A stretch of 64,000 nt of DNA from CAIKMD01 sp963729935 (GTDB lineage Bacteria; Pseudomonadota; Alphaproteobacteria; ATCC43930; CGMCC-115725): the NCBI GenBank assembly GCA_963729935.1, contig CAVSPW010000010.1, positions 124,001 to 188,000 on the forward strand. The letters are read 5' to 3'. Shown in pieces: positions 44,380 through 53,646 of this stretch. The notes below the pieces were generated by a model, which saw nothing but the letters and a program-made list of their open reading frames with translations, was not told where the DNA came from and searched no databases. Position 1 is the stretch's first letter. Each line of letters begins with the position of its first letter. The translations under genes and the position numbers were made by a program.

Positions 44380-45456
44380 TCACTGCGCATGCGGATGCCG
44401 GTGATGGAGGTCGGGATAATGCGGGTGACGATGGATCAGCCGAGGATGCGCATGCCGGTGCGCGTGCGGCTCGCCGACGGGATCGCCCGGTTGGTGGACG
44501 TGCTGGTGATGAAGGTCGTGGCGATGGCGATGCTCGTGCGTCATCGCCTCATGCACATGCTCATGGGCGTGGTTCTCGCTCAGATGCATCCAAAGCCCGA
44601 AAGCCATGAACGCGGCGGCGGCGACAAAGCCGAGGCTCGCCGCGCCGCCGAAGATCGCGAAGCCCAGGATCGCGCCGATGAAGGGCGCACTCGAGAAATA
44701 GGCGCTGGTCCGCGCCGCGCCCAAATGGCGCAAGGCCAGCACGAAAAACGTCAGGCTGACGCCATAGCCGAGAAAGCCGAGCATGCCGGCGGCCAAAACC
44801 GTGCCGGCCTCCGGCCAGTTCCCGCCCCCGCTTGCCGCCAGGCCGAGATTGACGCTGCCGGCCGCCAGCCCCTTGATCGTCGCGATGTCGAGAGGATCGG
44901 CGCTCGAGAGCTTGCGCGTGAGGTTGTTGTCGATCGCCCAGGCGAGACCCGCGCCGGCAATCGCCAAAGCGGGCCAGCTCAATCGCAAAATCGTCTCGCC
45001 GTCCCAGGATAGGAGCAGCGCCCCCAGCACGATCGACGCCGCACCCGCCCCGACGCGCATATCGACATTCTCGTGGAACGCGATCCACGCGATGAGCAAG
45101 GTGAACACGCTTTCGAGATTGAGCAGCAGCGAGGCCGCCGGCGCCGTCATCCCGGCGAGACCCAGCATGAGCAGCACCGGCCCCGCAACGCCGCCCGCGA
45201 GAATGACCGCGCCAAGCCAAGGCAGATCGCCGCGCCGCAGCGGCGCCTCGCGCGCGGCGCCGCCATAGCTGGCGCGCAGCAAGCGCACAAGGCCGAGACC
45301 CAGCCCCGAGCCGAGATAGAGAAGCCCGGCCAGCATCCACGGGCTGACATCGTCCAGGAGCAGCTTGGCCAAGGGCGTGCTCGCCCCGAACAGCGCCGCC
45401 GAGCCCAGCGCGAAGGGCACGCCGGGCCAACGCAAGGCTGACGCCGCCGCGCTCAT
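44380..45456 (-). CDS. EamA/DMT family transporter with histidine-rich C-terminal tail
   Basis: A 358-residue protein with ten hydrophobic segments in the EamA (two 5-helix repeats) layout, starting GVPFALGSAALFGASTPLAKLL and with NLESVFTLLIAWIAFHENV at the end of the first repeat. After the last helix (about residue 295) comes a tail of some 60 residues containing about 20 histidines in HxH patterns such as HAHEHVHEAMTHEHRHRH. Such tails usually bind Ni, Co or Zn. The transported substrate of the EamA core is unknown; the tail and the adjacent cobalt and iron genes suggest a metal-linked role (inference). It lies directly upstream of the SIP operator. Confidence 0.85.
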   Translation of the reverse strand: MSAAASALRWPGVPFALGSAALFGASTPLAKLLLDDVSPWMLAGLLYLGSGLGLGLVRLLRASYGGAAREAPLRRGDLPWLGAVILAGGVAGPVLLMLGLAGMTAPAASLLLNLESVFTLLIAWIAFHENVDMRVGAGAASIVLGALLLSWDGETILRLSWPALAIAGAGLAWAIDNNLTRKLSSADPLDIATIKGLAAGSVNLGLAASGGGNWPEAGTVLAAGMLGFLGYGVSLTFFVLALRHLGAARTSAYFSSAPFIGAILGFAIFGGAASLGFVAAAAFMAFGLWMHLSENHAHEHVHEAMTHEHRHRHDLHHQHVHQPGDPVGEPHAHRHAHPRLIHRHPHYPDLHHRHPHAQ

Positions 45457-45563
45457 GCGCGTTTCCCGATCGAGCTCATCGGATCATCCTACGCGCTCCA
45501 AGTGCGGCTTGCACGGCAGCGCGATGTTGATCACTCGCCGGCCCGCCCTTAATCTTGGGCACC

Positions 45564-46574
45564 ATGGATATCCGCGACGGCTTCATCGGCACGATCGGCA
45601 ATACGCCGCTCGTCAAGCTGCGCCGCGCCTCGGAAGAGACCGGCTGCACCGTCCTGGGCAAGGCCGAGTTTCTCAATCCCGGCGGCTCGATCAAGGATCG
45701 CGCGGCGCTTTTCATCGTCAAGGACGCAGAGGAGCGCGGCCTGTTGAAGCCCGGCGGCGTCATCGTCGAGGGCACGGCCGGCAATACCGGGATCGGCCTC
45801 GCGCTCGTCGGCAATGCGCTCGGCTATAAATCCGTCATCGTCATGCCCGAGACGCAGAGCCAGGAAAAGAAAGACATGCTGCGCCTGTGCGGCGCCGATC
45901 TGCGCCTCGTGCCCGCCGTGCCCTACGCCAATCCGATGAATTACGTGCGTTATTCCGAGACCCTCGCGAAAGAGGTCGCGGCGGCGTCGAAGAACGGCGC
46001 GATCTGGGCCAATCAATTCGACAATCTCGCCAATCGCCGCGCGCATTACGAGACCACCGGTCCCGAGATCTGGAGCCAGACCGACGGCAAGGTCGATGCC
46101 TTCGTCGCCTCGGTCGGCACCGGCGGAACCTTGGCCGGCACGGCGATGGCGCTGAAGGAACGCAACGCCGCGATCAAGATTTATCTCGCCGATCCGATGG
46201 GCTCGGCGATCTACAGCCACTATGCGCGCGGCGTCTTGAAGGCCGAGGGCAATTCGATCACCGAAGGCATCGGCCAGGGCCGCATCACCAAGAATCTGGA
46301 CGGCGCGCCCGTGGATGGCTGGTTCCAAGTGACCGACGAGGAAATGCTGCCCGTCCTCTTCGATCTGGTCACCGAAGAAGGCCTGATCCTCGGCGGCTCG
46401 ACCGGCATCAACATTCTGGGCGCGATCAAGGCGGCGAAGGAGTTGGGGCCCGGCCATGTAATCGTGACGATCCTCGCCGATTACGGCACCCGCTATCAAT
46501 CGAAGCTCTTCAATCCAGCCTTCCTGCGCGAGAAGAAGCTTCCGGTGCCGCGCTGGCTCGACGGCACGGCCTAG
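45564..46574 (+). CDS. cysK: cysteine synthase A (O-acetylserine sulfhydrylase)
   Basis: A 336-residue PLP enzyme making cysteine from O-acetylserine and sulfide. PLP lysine Lys44 is in NPGGSIKDRAA. The substrate loop EGTAGNTGIGLA, the phosphate-binding GTGGTLAGT and the C-terminal GGSTGINILGAIKAA are intact. The ATG at 45564 is chosen; a TTG three codons earlier is possible. The length exceeds the E. coli CysK by about 13 residues at the C-terminus, normal for alphaproteobacteria. A sulfurtransferase (48101) and cystathionine lyase (62007) are elsewhere in the window, but no sulfur operon is formed. Confidence 0.92.
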   Translation: MDIRDGFIGTIGNTPLVKLRRASEETGCTVLGKAEFLNPGGSIKDRAALFIVKDAEERGLLKPGGVIVEGTAGNTGIGLALVGNALGYKSVIVMPETQSQEKKDMLRLCGADLRLVPAVPYANPMNYVRYSETLAKEVAAASKNGAIWANQFDNLANRRAHYETTGPEIWSQTDGKVDAFVASVGTGGTLAGTAMALKERNAAIKIYLADPMGSAIYSHYARGVLKAEGNSITEGIGQGRITKNLDGAPVDGWFQVTDEEMLPVLFDLVTEEGLILGGSTGINILGAIKAAKELGPGHVIVTILADYGTRYQSKLFNPAFLREKKLPVPRWLDGTA

Positions 46575-46741
46575 ACGCGCCAGGCTTTGTCGGGGGAGAC
46601 CACGCCATGCCGAATTGCGCTTCGGTCCGGTCGCCCCTCGCCGGTTCGGCGCCGGAAAAGCGATAGGCGCGAAGATCAGGAAAGCTCGATCGGATTCAAA
46701 CCGAGCGCAGCATGCGCTTATTGCCGCGTTGCGAGCGGGCC

Positions 46742-47788
46742 CTAAGCGGCGGCTTGGATCCGGACGCGGTTTCGGCCGGCCTTCTTGGCCGCATAAAGCG
46801 CGGTATCGGCGCGCGCCAGCGCCTCCTCGATGGTTTCGCCGGCGCAATCGCATTCGGCCACGCCGATACTCACCGTGAAGCGGACCGATGCCGCGCCGCA
46901 ATCGACGCTCGCCGATGCCAGGGCCGCCTTGAGCCGGTTCGCCAAGACCTGCGCGTCGTGCGCCGTCGTCTCGGGAACGAGAATCGCGAATTCCTCGCCG
47001 CCCAGCCGCGCGAAGACGTCCTCGGCGCGTATCGTCGCCGTGGCGACCTTTACCAAGCGCTTCAGGACGGCATCGCCGGTGGCGTGGCCGTAACCGTCGT
47101 TGATGCGCTTGAAGCGGTCGACGTCGAGCATGAGGAGCGAGAGCGGGCGCCTGTACCGCGTCGCGCGGGAGAACTCCCTTTCCGCCAGTTCGAGGAATCC
47201 GCGTCTGTTGAGCGCTCCGGTCAGCGAATTGGTGCGTGCAAGCGTCGACAATTCGCGCGCTTGCGTCGTGCTTTCCAGCAACGCCTCGACGGCGCTCCGG
47301 CCGGCCAGCCGTATCTCGAATTCATTCACGACCATGGCGGCAAGATCCGAGAGCAATTTCTGCTGCGATTCGGAAAGCTCGCGTGGCTGGTGATCGATGA
47401 CGCAGAGCGTCCCTAAATTGTGTCCGTCGCTGGTGCGCAGCGGCGCCCCGGCATAGAACCTCACATTGGGATCGTCGGTGACGAGAGGATTGCCCGAAAA
47501 ACGCGGATCCTTCTCCGCATCGGGCACGACGAAAACCTCTTCACCGCAGATCGCGTGCGCGCAGAATGCGACCTCTCGCGGCGTTTGCTCGGCCGCCAAG
47601 CGGTGTCTCGATTTGAACCATTGCCGATCCCGATCGACCAGGGATACCAGGGCGATGGGCATCGCCAGCGCCGAGGCGGCCAAACGGGTGATGCGGTCGA
47701 AGGCCTCTTCCGGCGCGGTGTCGAGCACTTTGAAGCGGTCGAGCGCTTGGAGGCGTTCTTCTTCTCGGTCCGGCAGCGGCATCGGCAT
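46742..47788 (-). CDS. diguanylate cyclase with N-terminal GAF domain
   Basis: A protein of about 348 residues. Residues about 20-165 form a GAF sensor (FDRITRLAASALAMPIALVS, REVAFCAHAI, PNVRFYAGAPLRTSDGHNLGTLCVID). A coiled-coil linker leads to a GGDEF domain from LTGALNRRGFLEL to the end. The catalytic motif is GGEEF, preceded by a product-inhibition site RAED with the usual five-residue spacing, so it should make c-di-GMP and be feedback-regulated. There is no membrane segment. The start is the first ATG; a GTG three codons upstream is possible. The FCAHAI segment is typical of this short GAF-GGDEF class. Confidence 0.9.
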   Translation of the reverse strand: MPMPLPDREEERLQALDRFKVLDTAPEEAFDRITRLAASALAMPIALVSLVDRDRQWFKSRHRLAAEQTPREVAFCAHAICGEEVFVVPDAEKDPRFSGNPLVTDDPNVRFYAGAPLRTSDGHNLGTLCVIDHQPRELSESQQKLLSDLAAMVVNEFEIRLAGRSAVEALLESTTQARELSTLARTNSLTGALNRRGFLELAEREFSRATRYRRPLSLLMLDVDRFKRINDGYGHATGDAVLKRLVKVATATIRAEDVFARLGGEEFAILVPETTAHDAQVLANRLKAALASASVDCGAASVRFTVSIGVAECDCAGETIEEALARADTALYAAKKAGRNRVRIQAAA

Positions 47789-48100
47789 CGCGATCACTCG
47801 GCTTTGGCTGGCTTGGGCGCGTAAGCTCCGGCCCGCGGCAACTATGGATAATTTACGCCCAATGCCCTTAAACTTTTGTAAATCAATAAGAAATCATGGC
47901 CGGTCGCGGTGCGTGGGCGATATTATCGTCTTCAGTGTGCCCAAGGCGCATGACAGCCTCGCCAATGCCCTGAATTCCTAATTCCGGCTCGGGCAAGGTG
48001 CTGGCGCCGCTTCCGAGCCTGCCCTGAGCCGTGGCGCTCGCCTCGCCGCGTGCTAAGCTGCGCGGTCGAAAATCTCGGGAAACAGTCGAGAACACCGATC
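47789..48100. other. intergenic region between divergent GGDEF and sulfurtransferase genes
   Basis: About 310 bases. The AT-rich part at 47840-47900 is the likely promoter area for the GGDEF gene; I can assign no exact -35/-10 pair and see no gene or strong repeat. Confidence 0.4.
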
Positions 48101-48964
48101 ATGGCAGCGCGATACGCTCATCCCGAAGACCTGGTCTCTACCGAATGGTTGGCGGCCAATATCGACCGGCAGGATGTGCGCGTGGTCGACGGCTCCTTCA
48201 CCCTGCCGGGTGTCGCGCCGACCGCGCAGGAAGCCTATGCCGTCCGGCACATCCCGAGCGCGGTGTTCTTCGACATCGACGCGATCTCCGATCACACGAA
48301 CCCGCTGCCGCATATGCTGCCCGGCGACGCGGATTTCGCGCGCATGGCTGGCGCGCTGGGGCTCGGCGACACTCACCACATCGTCGTCTACGACATGGCC
48401 GGCTTCAATTCGGCGCCCAGGGTATGGTGGATGCTCAAGAGCTACGGCCATCCCAAGGTCGCGCTGCTCGACGGCGGCCTGCCGAAATGGCTTGCCGAGG
48501 GGCGGCCGGTGACGGCGCTGGTGCCGCAGCCGCGCCCGGCGACATTCGCGGCACGTCTCGACCGCGCGCGCGTGCGCGACAAGGCGCAGCTTCTCGCCAA
48601 TCTTGCCGAAAAGCGCGAGCAGGTGATCGACGCGCGCGCCGCCGGGCGCTTTGCCGGCACCGCGACCGAGCCGCGGGCGGGCCTGCGCTCGGGCCATATT
48701 CCGGGCAGCGTCAACCTGCCCTACGACCTTCTCGCCGACGCGAAGACCAAAACGCTGCTTCCCGCCGACCAGATCGAGAAGCGCTTTCTTGCCGCCGGAA
48801 TCGCGCGCGACAGACCGATCGTGACCAGCTGCGGCTCGGGCGTGACGGCTTGCGCGCTCGCCTTTGGGCTCCATTTGATCGGCTGGCCCGATGCCGCGAT
48901 CTATGACGGCTCGTGGTCGGAATGGGGCCTTCCGGGCGAGACGCCGATCGCCACTGGGAATTGA
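48101..48964 (+). CDS. sseA: 3-mercaptopyruvate sulfurtransferase
   Basis: A 287-residue two-domain rhodanese. The N-terminal inactive domain includes VDGSFTLPGVAPTAQEAY and GALGLGDTHHIVVYDMAG. The C-terminal active domain has VIDARAAGRFAGTATEPRAG and the catalytic loop CGSGVTA with Cys244, the mercaptopyruvate (not thiosulfate) type. The EPRAGLRSGHIPGSVNLPY segment is also diagnostic. The start is the ATG at 48101, giving normal length. The sugar transporter gene follows after 26 bases, so they may be co-transcribed. Confidence 0.93.
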   Translation: MAARYAHPEDLVSTEWLAANIDRQDVRVVDGSFTLPGVAPTAQEAYAVRHIPSAVFFDIDAISDHTNPLPHMLPGDADFARMAGALGLGDTHHIVVYDMAGFNSAPRVWWMLKSYGHPKVALLDGGLPKWLAEGRPVTALVPQPRPATFAARLDRARVRDKAQLLANLAEKREQVIDARAAGRFAGTATEPRAGLRSGHIPGSVNLPYDLLADAKTKTLLPADQIEKRFLAAGIARDRPIVTSCGSGVTACALAFGLHLIGWPDAAIYDGSWSEWGLPGETPIATGN

Positions 48965-48990
48965 GCCGCACCGCTTCCAACAAAAATCCG

Positions 48991-50277
48991 ATGGCCAAGA
49001 ACGAAACGGCCGCCGCCGCGCCGCCGGCCCATTTCATGGTGCCGCTGGTCGTCACCCTGTTCTTCGCCTGGGGCTTCGCGACCGTCCTCGTCGACACGCT
49101 CATCCCGAAATTGAAGGCGCTCTTCGCGCTCGATTACGCCGAGGTGATGCTGACGCAGTTCTGCTTCTTCCTGGCCTATCTCGTCGTCTCGCTGCCGGCC
49201 GGCGCCCTCATCACGCGCATCGGCTATGTGCGCGGCATCGTCGCGGGACTGTTGCTGATGGCGCTCGGCTGCTTCCTGTTCTCGCCCGCGGCGTCGCTCG
49301 GGATCTATCCGGGATTTCTCTTGGCGCTCTTCGTGATGGCGGGCGGCATCACCACTTTGCAGGTCGCGGCCAATCCGCTCATCGCGCTGCTCGGCGAGCC
49401 GAGGATGGCCCATAGCCGGCTCACCTTCGCGCAAGGCTTCAATTCACTCGGCACGACGATCGGTCCCTTGATCGGCGCGTTTTTCATTCTCGGCGGCGGC
49501 GGCGCAGCGCCGGAGCTCGGCGCGCCGCAAGCGCTCGTCGCGGCCCGGCGCGGCGCCGAGGCGCATGCGATCGAAGGCCCCTTCCTCGTCATCGCCGCCG
49601 GGCTGATCTTTCTGGCGCTGGTCTTCTTTATCGCGCGCCGCCAGCGCATCGGCGGAGCGGCATCGCAAGCCCGGGACGGACGCAGGGATCTCGCGCTCTT
49701 TGCGCGCCCGCGCCTCGCCTGCGGCGCGCTCTCGATCTTCGCCTATGTCGGCGCCGAGGTCTCAATCGGCAGTCTGATGATCAATTATCTGATGGAGGGA
49801 CGCACCTTAGGCCTCGTTCCCGCCGCGGCCGGCAAGCTTTTGAGCCTCTATTGGGGCGGCGCGATGGTCGGGCGCTTCATCGGCTCGGCGGTGCTGACCC
49901 GCATCGAGGCCGGGACCGTGCTCGCCTCCTGCGCCTTGGGCGCGGCGGCGCTTGCGACCGTCTCGGCCCTGTCGAGCGGCATCGTCGCGGCCGCTACCGT
50001 TCTCGCGATCGGCTTATGCAACTCGATCATGTTCCCGACCATCTTCACCTTGGCAATCGACGGGCTCGGCGCGGATACGCCGCGCGGCTCGGGACTCTTG
50101 TGCCTTTCGATCGTCGGCGGCGCGGTCGTCCCGCTGCTGACCGGCTATGCCGCCGATCATTTCGGCCTCGCGCTCGCGCTCTTCCTCCCGGCCGCATGCT
50201 ATCTCTGGATCGCCACCTATGGCGGCCTGGCCCGGTTCGGCGTGGTCGATCGCAAGGCGGTCGCGACCAACGCGTAG
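48991..50277 (+). CDS. FucP-type MFS sugar transporter
   Basis: A 428-residue major facilitator protein in the glucose/galactose/fucose:H+ symporter (FucP/GluP) branch. The first helix reads PLVVTLFFAWGFATVLVDTL, followed by YAEVMLTQFCFFLAYLVVSLPAG, the family's marker segment. QVAANPLIALLG and LTFAQGFNSLGTTIGPLIGA in helices 4-5 are also typical. Twelve helices are visible. An earlier in-frame start would overlap sseA and is less likely. The specific sugar is not predictable. Confidence 0.88.
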   Translation: MAKNETAAAAPPAHFMVPLVVTLFFAWGFATVLVDTLIPKLKALFALDYAEVMLTQFCFFLAYLVVSLPAGALITRIGYVRGIVAGLLLMALGCFLFSPAASLGIYPGFLLALFVMAGGITTLQVAANPLIALLGEPRMAHSRLTFAQGFNSLGTTIGPLIGAFFILGGGGAAPELGAPQALVAARRGAEAHAIEGPFLVIAAGLIFLALVFFIARRQRIGGAASQARDGRRDLALFARPRLACGALSIFAYVGAEVSIGSLMINYLMEGRTLGLVPAAAGKLLSLYWGGAMVGRFIGSAVLTRIEAGTVLASCALGAAALATVSALSSGIVAAATVLAIGLCNSIMFPTIFTLAIDGLGADTPRGSGLLCLSIVGGAVVPLLTGYAADHFGLALALFLPAACYLWIATYGGLARFGVVDRKAVATNA

Positions 50278-50284
50278 CACCGCC

Positions 50285-50746
50285 TTACAACTCGCACTTC
50301 AAATACCGGTCGAGCGCCAAAGGGCCGCCGCCGCGCAGCGCGATCGCGAACAACACCAGCCCCCACCACAACGTGTACTCATAGCCGTGATAGCCATGCG
50401 GCCAGAACACGGCGAAGGTGATGATCGCCAGATCGATCGCAGCCGCGGCGGCGAAGAACCGCGTGAAGAGGCCGAGCGCGATGGCGATCCCGCCGACGAA
50501 CTCGAAGAACGCCAACACGATATTGTGAACCGGGGCGAATTGCGGCGCGAGCGCCGCCGTCGTGCCATGGGTCAAGGCGGCGAAGATGACGGGCAGCCGC
50601 GCCACCTTCTCCCAACCGTGGATCGCCAAATCGAGCCCGGTCGCAACGCGAATCACGAGCCAGGAGAAGGGAATCGCGGCGCGATACAAGGGTTCGAGAA
50701 ACGGCAGAAGAAGGCGCGGGCCCGGCGCTGTATTCGACATCGGCAT
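50285..50746 (-). CDS. DoxX family membrane protein
   Basis: A 153-residue protein with four hydrophobic helices (IPFSWLVIRVATGLDLAIHG, IVLAFFEFVGGIAIALGLF, FFAAAAAIDLAIITFAVF, YTLWWGLVLFAIAL). The arrangement RVATGLDLAIHGWEKV and EFVGGIAIALGLFTRF is the DoxX/DoxD pattern. A second Met two codons later is an alternative start. Family members are variously linked to redox stress and respiration; no specific role is clear here. It converges with the sugar transporter and lies downstream of the aap operon on the same strand. Confidence 0.85.
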   Translation of the reverse strand: MPMSNTAPGPRLLLPFLEPLYRAAIPFSWLVIRVATGLDLAIHGWEKVARLPVIFAALTHGTTAALAPQFAPVHNIVLAFFEFVGGIAIALGLFTRFFAAAAAIDLAIITFAVFWPHGYHGYEYTLWWGLVLFAIALRGGGPLALDRYLKCEL

Positions 50747-50842
50747 GACGGCTCGCAATCGTTGATGGCGGCAGCCTGACGGCGTGTGTCATCGCTTTAT
50801 AGGCCGCCCACCTGCCTGCGCATCCCTGCGCGCCGAGCCCGA

Positions 50843-51589
50843 TCAATGCCCCAGGATGTTGCTCAAGAAAAGTTGAGCGCGCTCGCTCCGGGGCTTCGTG
50901 AAGAACGCGGCGGGCGGCGCCTCCTCGACGATGCGCCCCTCGTCCATGAATACGATCTTGTCGGCGACGCGCTTGGCGAAGCCCATCTCGTGGGTGACGC
51001 AGATCATGGTCATGCCCTCCTCGGCGAGCGCGATCATGACATCGAGCACTTCCTTGATCATCTCGGGATCGAGCGCCGAGGTCGGCTCGTCGAAGAGCAT
51101 CGCCTTGGGCTTCATCGCCAACGCGCGCGCGATCGCGACGCGCTGCTGCTGGCCGCCCGAGAGCTGGCCGGGATATTTCTCGGCCTGCTCGGCGATGTGC
51201 ACGCGCTCGAGGAAATGCATCGCGCTCTCTTTTGCCTCGGCTGCGCTCGCGCCGCGCACCCGCAGCGGCGCCAGGGTCAAATTCTCGAGCACCGTCAGAT
51301 GCGGGAAGAGATTGAACTGCTGGAACACCATGCCGATCTCGCGCCGGATCGCCTCGATCTGTCGCGGCGCGTCGGTGAGTTCGATGCCGTCGACGATGAT
51401 GCGCCCCGCCTCGTGCCGCTCGAGCCGGTTGATGCAGCGTACCAGGGTCGATTTGCCCGAGCCCGAAGGCCCGCAAACGACGACGCGCTCGCCGCGCCCG
51501 ACCTTGAGGCTGACGCCCTTCAGGGCCCGGAACGCGCCATAGCGTTTCTCGACGCCGATCAGCTCGATCATCGCGTCGTCGCCGCTCAT
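50843..51589 (-). CDS. aapP: general L-amino acid ABC transporter, ATP-binding protein AapP
   Basis: A 248-residue ATPase of the polar amino-acid uptake family. Walker A GPSGSGKST (residues 40-48), Q-loop MVFQQFNLFPHLTVLEN, signature LSGGQQQRVAIARAL, Walker B AMLFDEPTSALDPEM and switch VTHEMGFA are complete. The ATG overlaps the aapM stop by four bases (ATGA), so it is the last gene of the aapJQMP operon. In Rhizobium the Aap system imports a broad range of L-amino acids. Confidence 0.93.
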   Translation of the reverse strand: MSGDDAMIELIGVEKRYGAFRALKGVSLKVGRGERVVVCGPSGSGKSTLVRCINRLERHEAGRIIVDGIELTDAPRQIEAIRREIGMVFQQFNLFPHLTVLENLTLAPLRVRGASAAEAKESAMHFLERVHIAEQAEKYPGQLSGGQQQRVAIARALAMKPKAMLFDEPTSALDPEMIKEVLDVMIALAEEGMTMICVTHEMGFAKRVADKIVFMDEGRIVEEAPPAAFFTKPRSERAQLFLSNILGH

Positions 51590-52650
51590 CGCACCGCCCG
51601 CCTCTCGCTCAAGCTCGCCTCGAGCGAGCGGCTGTAGCGCGACATGAAATAGCAGAACGCGAAATAGATCGCGGCCACGAAAACATAGGCCTCGAGATAG
51701 AAGCCGCGCCATTGCGGATCGGTGATCGCGCTGCCCGCGGTCGCCACCAGATCGAACAGGCCGACGATGGTGACGAGCGTCGTGTCCTTGAACGCGGCGA
51801 TGAAGGTGTTGACCAGCGGCGGAATCGCGATCTGCAAGGCCTGCGGCAGGATCACGAGCCGGGTCGCCTGCCAATAGGAAAGGCCGAGCGCGTCCGCCGC
51901 CTCGTATTGGCCGCGCGGGATCGCCTGCAGGCCGCCGCGCACCACTTCGGCGAGATAGGCCGCGTAGAACAGCGCGAGCCCAGCCAGCGCGCGCAACGCG
52001 TTGGCGATGTTGACGCCCGCCGGCAGAAAAAGCGGCAGCATCACCGACGCCATGAAGAGCACGGTGATGAGCGGCACGCCGCGAATGAGCTCGATGTAGC
52101 CGACGCAGAGCGCGCGGATGGTCGGAAGCGAGGAGCGCCGACCGAGCGCCAGCAGCACGGCCAGGGGAAAGGCGCCGGCCAGACCGATCACGGCGAGGAA
52201 AAGCGTCAGCGGCAGGCCGTTCCACAAATCCGTGCTCACCGGCGCGAGACCGGCGACGCCGCCGAGCATGAGCGCGAGGCAGAGCCCGAGCCCGCCGAGC
52301 CAGATCGCCGCGAGCAGCAAACCGCGCCGCCACATCCGCCGGTCGCAGCTGACGAGCACCAGCGCCGTGAAGAGCATGATGACCAGAAGCGGCCGCCATT
52401 GCTCGGCATAGGGAAAGCGCCCGAACAGGATGAAGCGGTACCATTGACCGATGAAGGCCCAGCATGCGCCGGCATCGCCGCTGAGGGCGCGGCAGCTTCG
52501 CCCGTCGGGCGCCGACCACACCGCGTCGATCAGGCCCCACTCGGCCGCGCCCCATAGGAGCCGCGCGACGAGATAAAGCGCCGCGACGGTCAGAACGCTG
52601 TTCCAGACCCCGTTGAAGAGATTGGCCTTGAGCCAGGCGAGCGCGCGCAT
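51586..52650 (-). CDS. aapM: general L-amino acid ABC transporter permease AapM
   Basis: A 354-residue inner-membrane permease of the HisMQ class. The long N-terminal part with additional helices (VLTVAALYLVARLLWGAAEW, LLVIMLFTALVLVSCDRR) is the AapM feature. The EAA loop is EVVRGGLQAIPRGQYEAADALGLSYWQ, then VTIVGLFDLVATAGSAITDP. The start ATG lies two bases after the aapQ stop. Pairs with AapQ to form the transmembrane channel. Confidence 0.92.
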   Translation of the reverse strand: MRALAWLKANLFNGVWNSVLTVAALYLVARLLWGAAEWGLIDAVWSAPDGRSCRALSGDAGACWAFIGQWYRFILFGRFPYAEQWRPLLVIMLFTALVLVSCDRRMWRRGLLLAAIWLGGLGLCLALMLGGVAGLAPVSTDLWNGLPLTLFLAVIGLAGAFPLAVLLALGRRSSLPTIRALCVGYIELIRGVPLITVLFMASVMLPLFLPAGVNIANALRALAGLALFYAAYLAEVVRGGLQAIPRGQYEAADALGLSYWQATRLVILPQALQIAIPPLVNTFIAAFKDTTLVTIVGLFDLVATAGSAITDPQWRGFYLEAYVFVAAIYFAFCYFMSRYSRSLEASLSERRAVR

Positions 52651-52652
52651 GC

Positions 52653-53624
52653 CTAGCGCTCGACCAGGAGGTTGCGCGCATTGACCCAATTGAGCGCGCC
52701 CGCGATCGCCAGGCTCAAGACCAGATAGATCGCCATCATCAGCGCGATCCCCTCGATCGCCTGGCCGGTCTGGTTGAGCGTCGTGTTGGTGATCGACATC
52801 AGATCGGGAAAGCCGATCGCCACCGCCAAGGAGCTGTTCTTGGCGAGCGCCTGATACTCGCCGATCAAGGGCGGCAGGATGATGCGCCGCGCCTGCGGCA
52901 GAACGACGTCCCGCAAGGTCGGCCAGGGCCTGAGGCCCAAAGCCGCCGCCGCCTCGAACTGGCCGCGCGGCACGCCTTCGATGCCGGCGCGCACGATCTC
53001 GGCGATGAAGGCCGCCGTATAGACGACGAGCCCGGCGAGAAGCGCGGCGAATTCCGGCGTCACCGCATGGCCGCCGGCGAAATTGAACCCGGCCAGATGC
53101 GGCACGTCCCAATGAAACCCGCCCGACCAGCTCGGCACCGGAAAGACGAGGCCGCGATTGGAGACGAAGATTCCGGGCACGATCTCCCAGGCGCGGCGCG
53201 GCGCCGGTGCTGCGACGCGCAGCAGGTCCCACCACAGGAAAAGCTGCAACAACAAGGGCACGTTGCGCAGCGCCTCGACATAGGAAGCGGCGAGATTGCG
53301 GATGAGCCAGTTGGAGGAGAGCCGCGCGATGCCGACGACGAGGCCCAGGATGCTGGCGAAGACGCAGCCGAGCGCCGCGATCTCGAGCGTGTTGAGCAGC
53401 CCCACCAGCAGCGCGCGGCCGTAGCTGTCGGCGGCCGAATAGGGGATGAGCGTCTCGCCGATCGCGAAGGAGGCCTGGCGGTCGAGATAGGAAAAGCCGG
53501 TCGCGATGCCCTGGCGCGCGAGATTGGCGAGCGTGTTGTGCACGAGATAGGCGGCGAGGCCGAGCACCGCGCCCAGCACGAGCGCCTGCACCAGGGCGAT
53601 GCGAAACTTCGCGGCCCAGCTCAC
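52653..53624 (-). CDS. aapQ: general L-amino acid ABC transporter permease AapQ
   Basis: A 323-residue permease. N-terminal helix VQALVLGAVLGLAAYLVHNTL, then the AapQ-type periplasmic stretch FSYLDRQASFAIGETLIPYS, the NVPLLLQLFLWWDLLR segment, and the coupling loop EIVRAGIEGVPRGQFEAAAALGL. The conserved IGFPDLMSITNTTLNQTGQAIE near the C-terminus is specific to the Aap/BztB branch. It lies 22 bases after aapJ and directly before aapM. Confidence 0.92.
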   Translation of the reverse strand: MSWAAKFRIALVQALVLGAVLGLAAYLVHNTLANLARQGIATGFSYLDRQASFAIGETLIPYSAADSYGRALLVGLLNTLEIAALGCVFASILGLVVGIARLSSNWLIRNLAASYVEALRNVPLLLQLFLWWDLLRVAAPAPRRAWEIVPGIFVSNRGLVFPVPSWSGGFHWDVPHLAGFNFAGGHAVTPEFAALLAGLVVYTAAFIAEIVRAGIEGVPRGQFEAAAALGLRPWPTLRDVVLPQARRIILPPLIGEYQALAKNSSLAVAIGFPDLMSITNTTLNQTGQAIEGIALMMAIYLVLSLAIAGALNWVNARNLLVER

Positions 53625-53646
53625 CGGCGGAAATCACCGGCCGCGA

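Noticed and set aside
50843..52681. A 612-residue permease-ATPase fusion
   Set aside because: The N-terminal half is a shadow of aapM; AapP starts at 51589 with a normal N-terminus.
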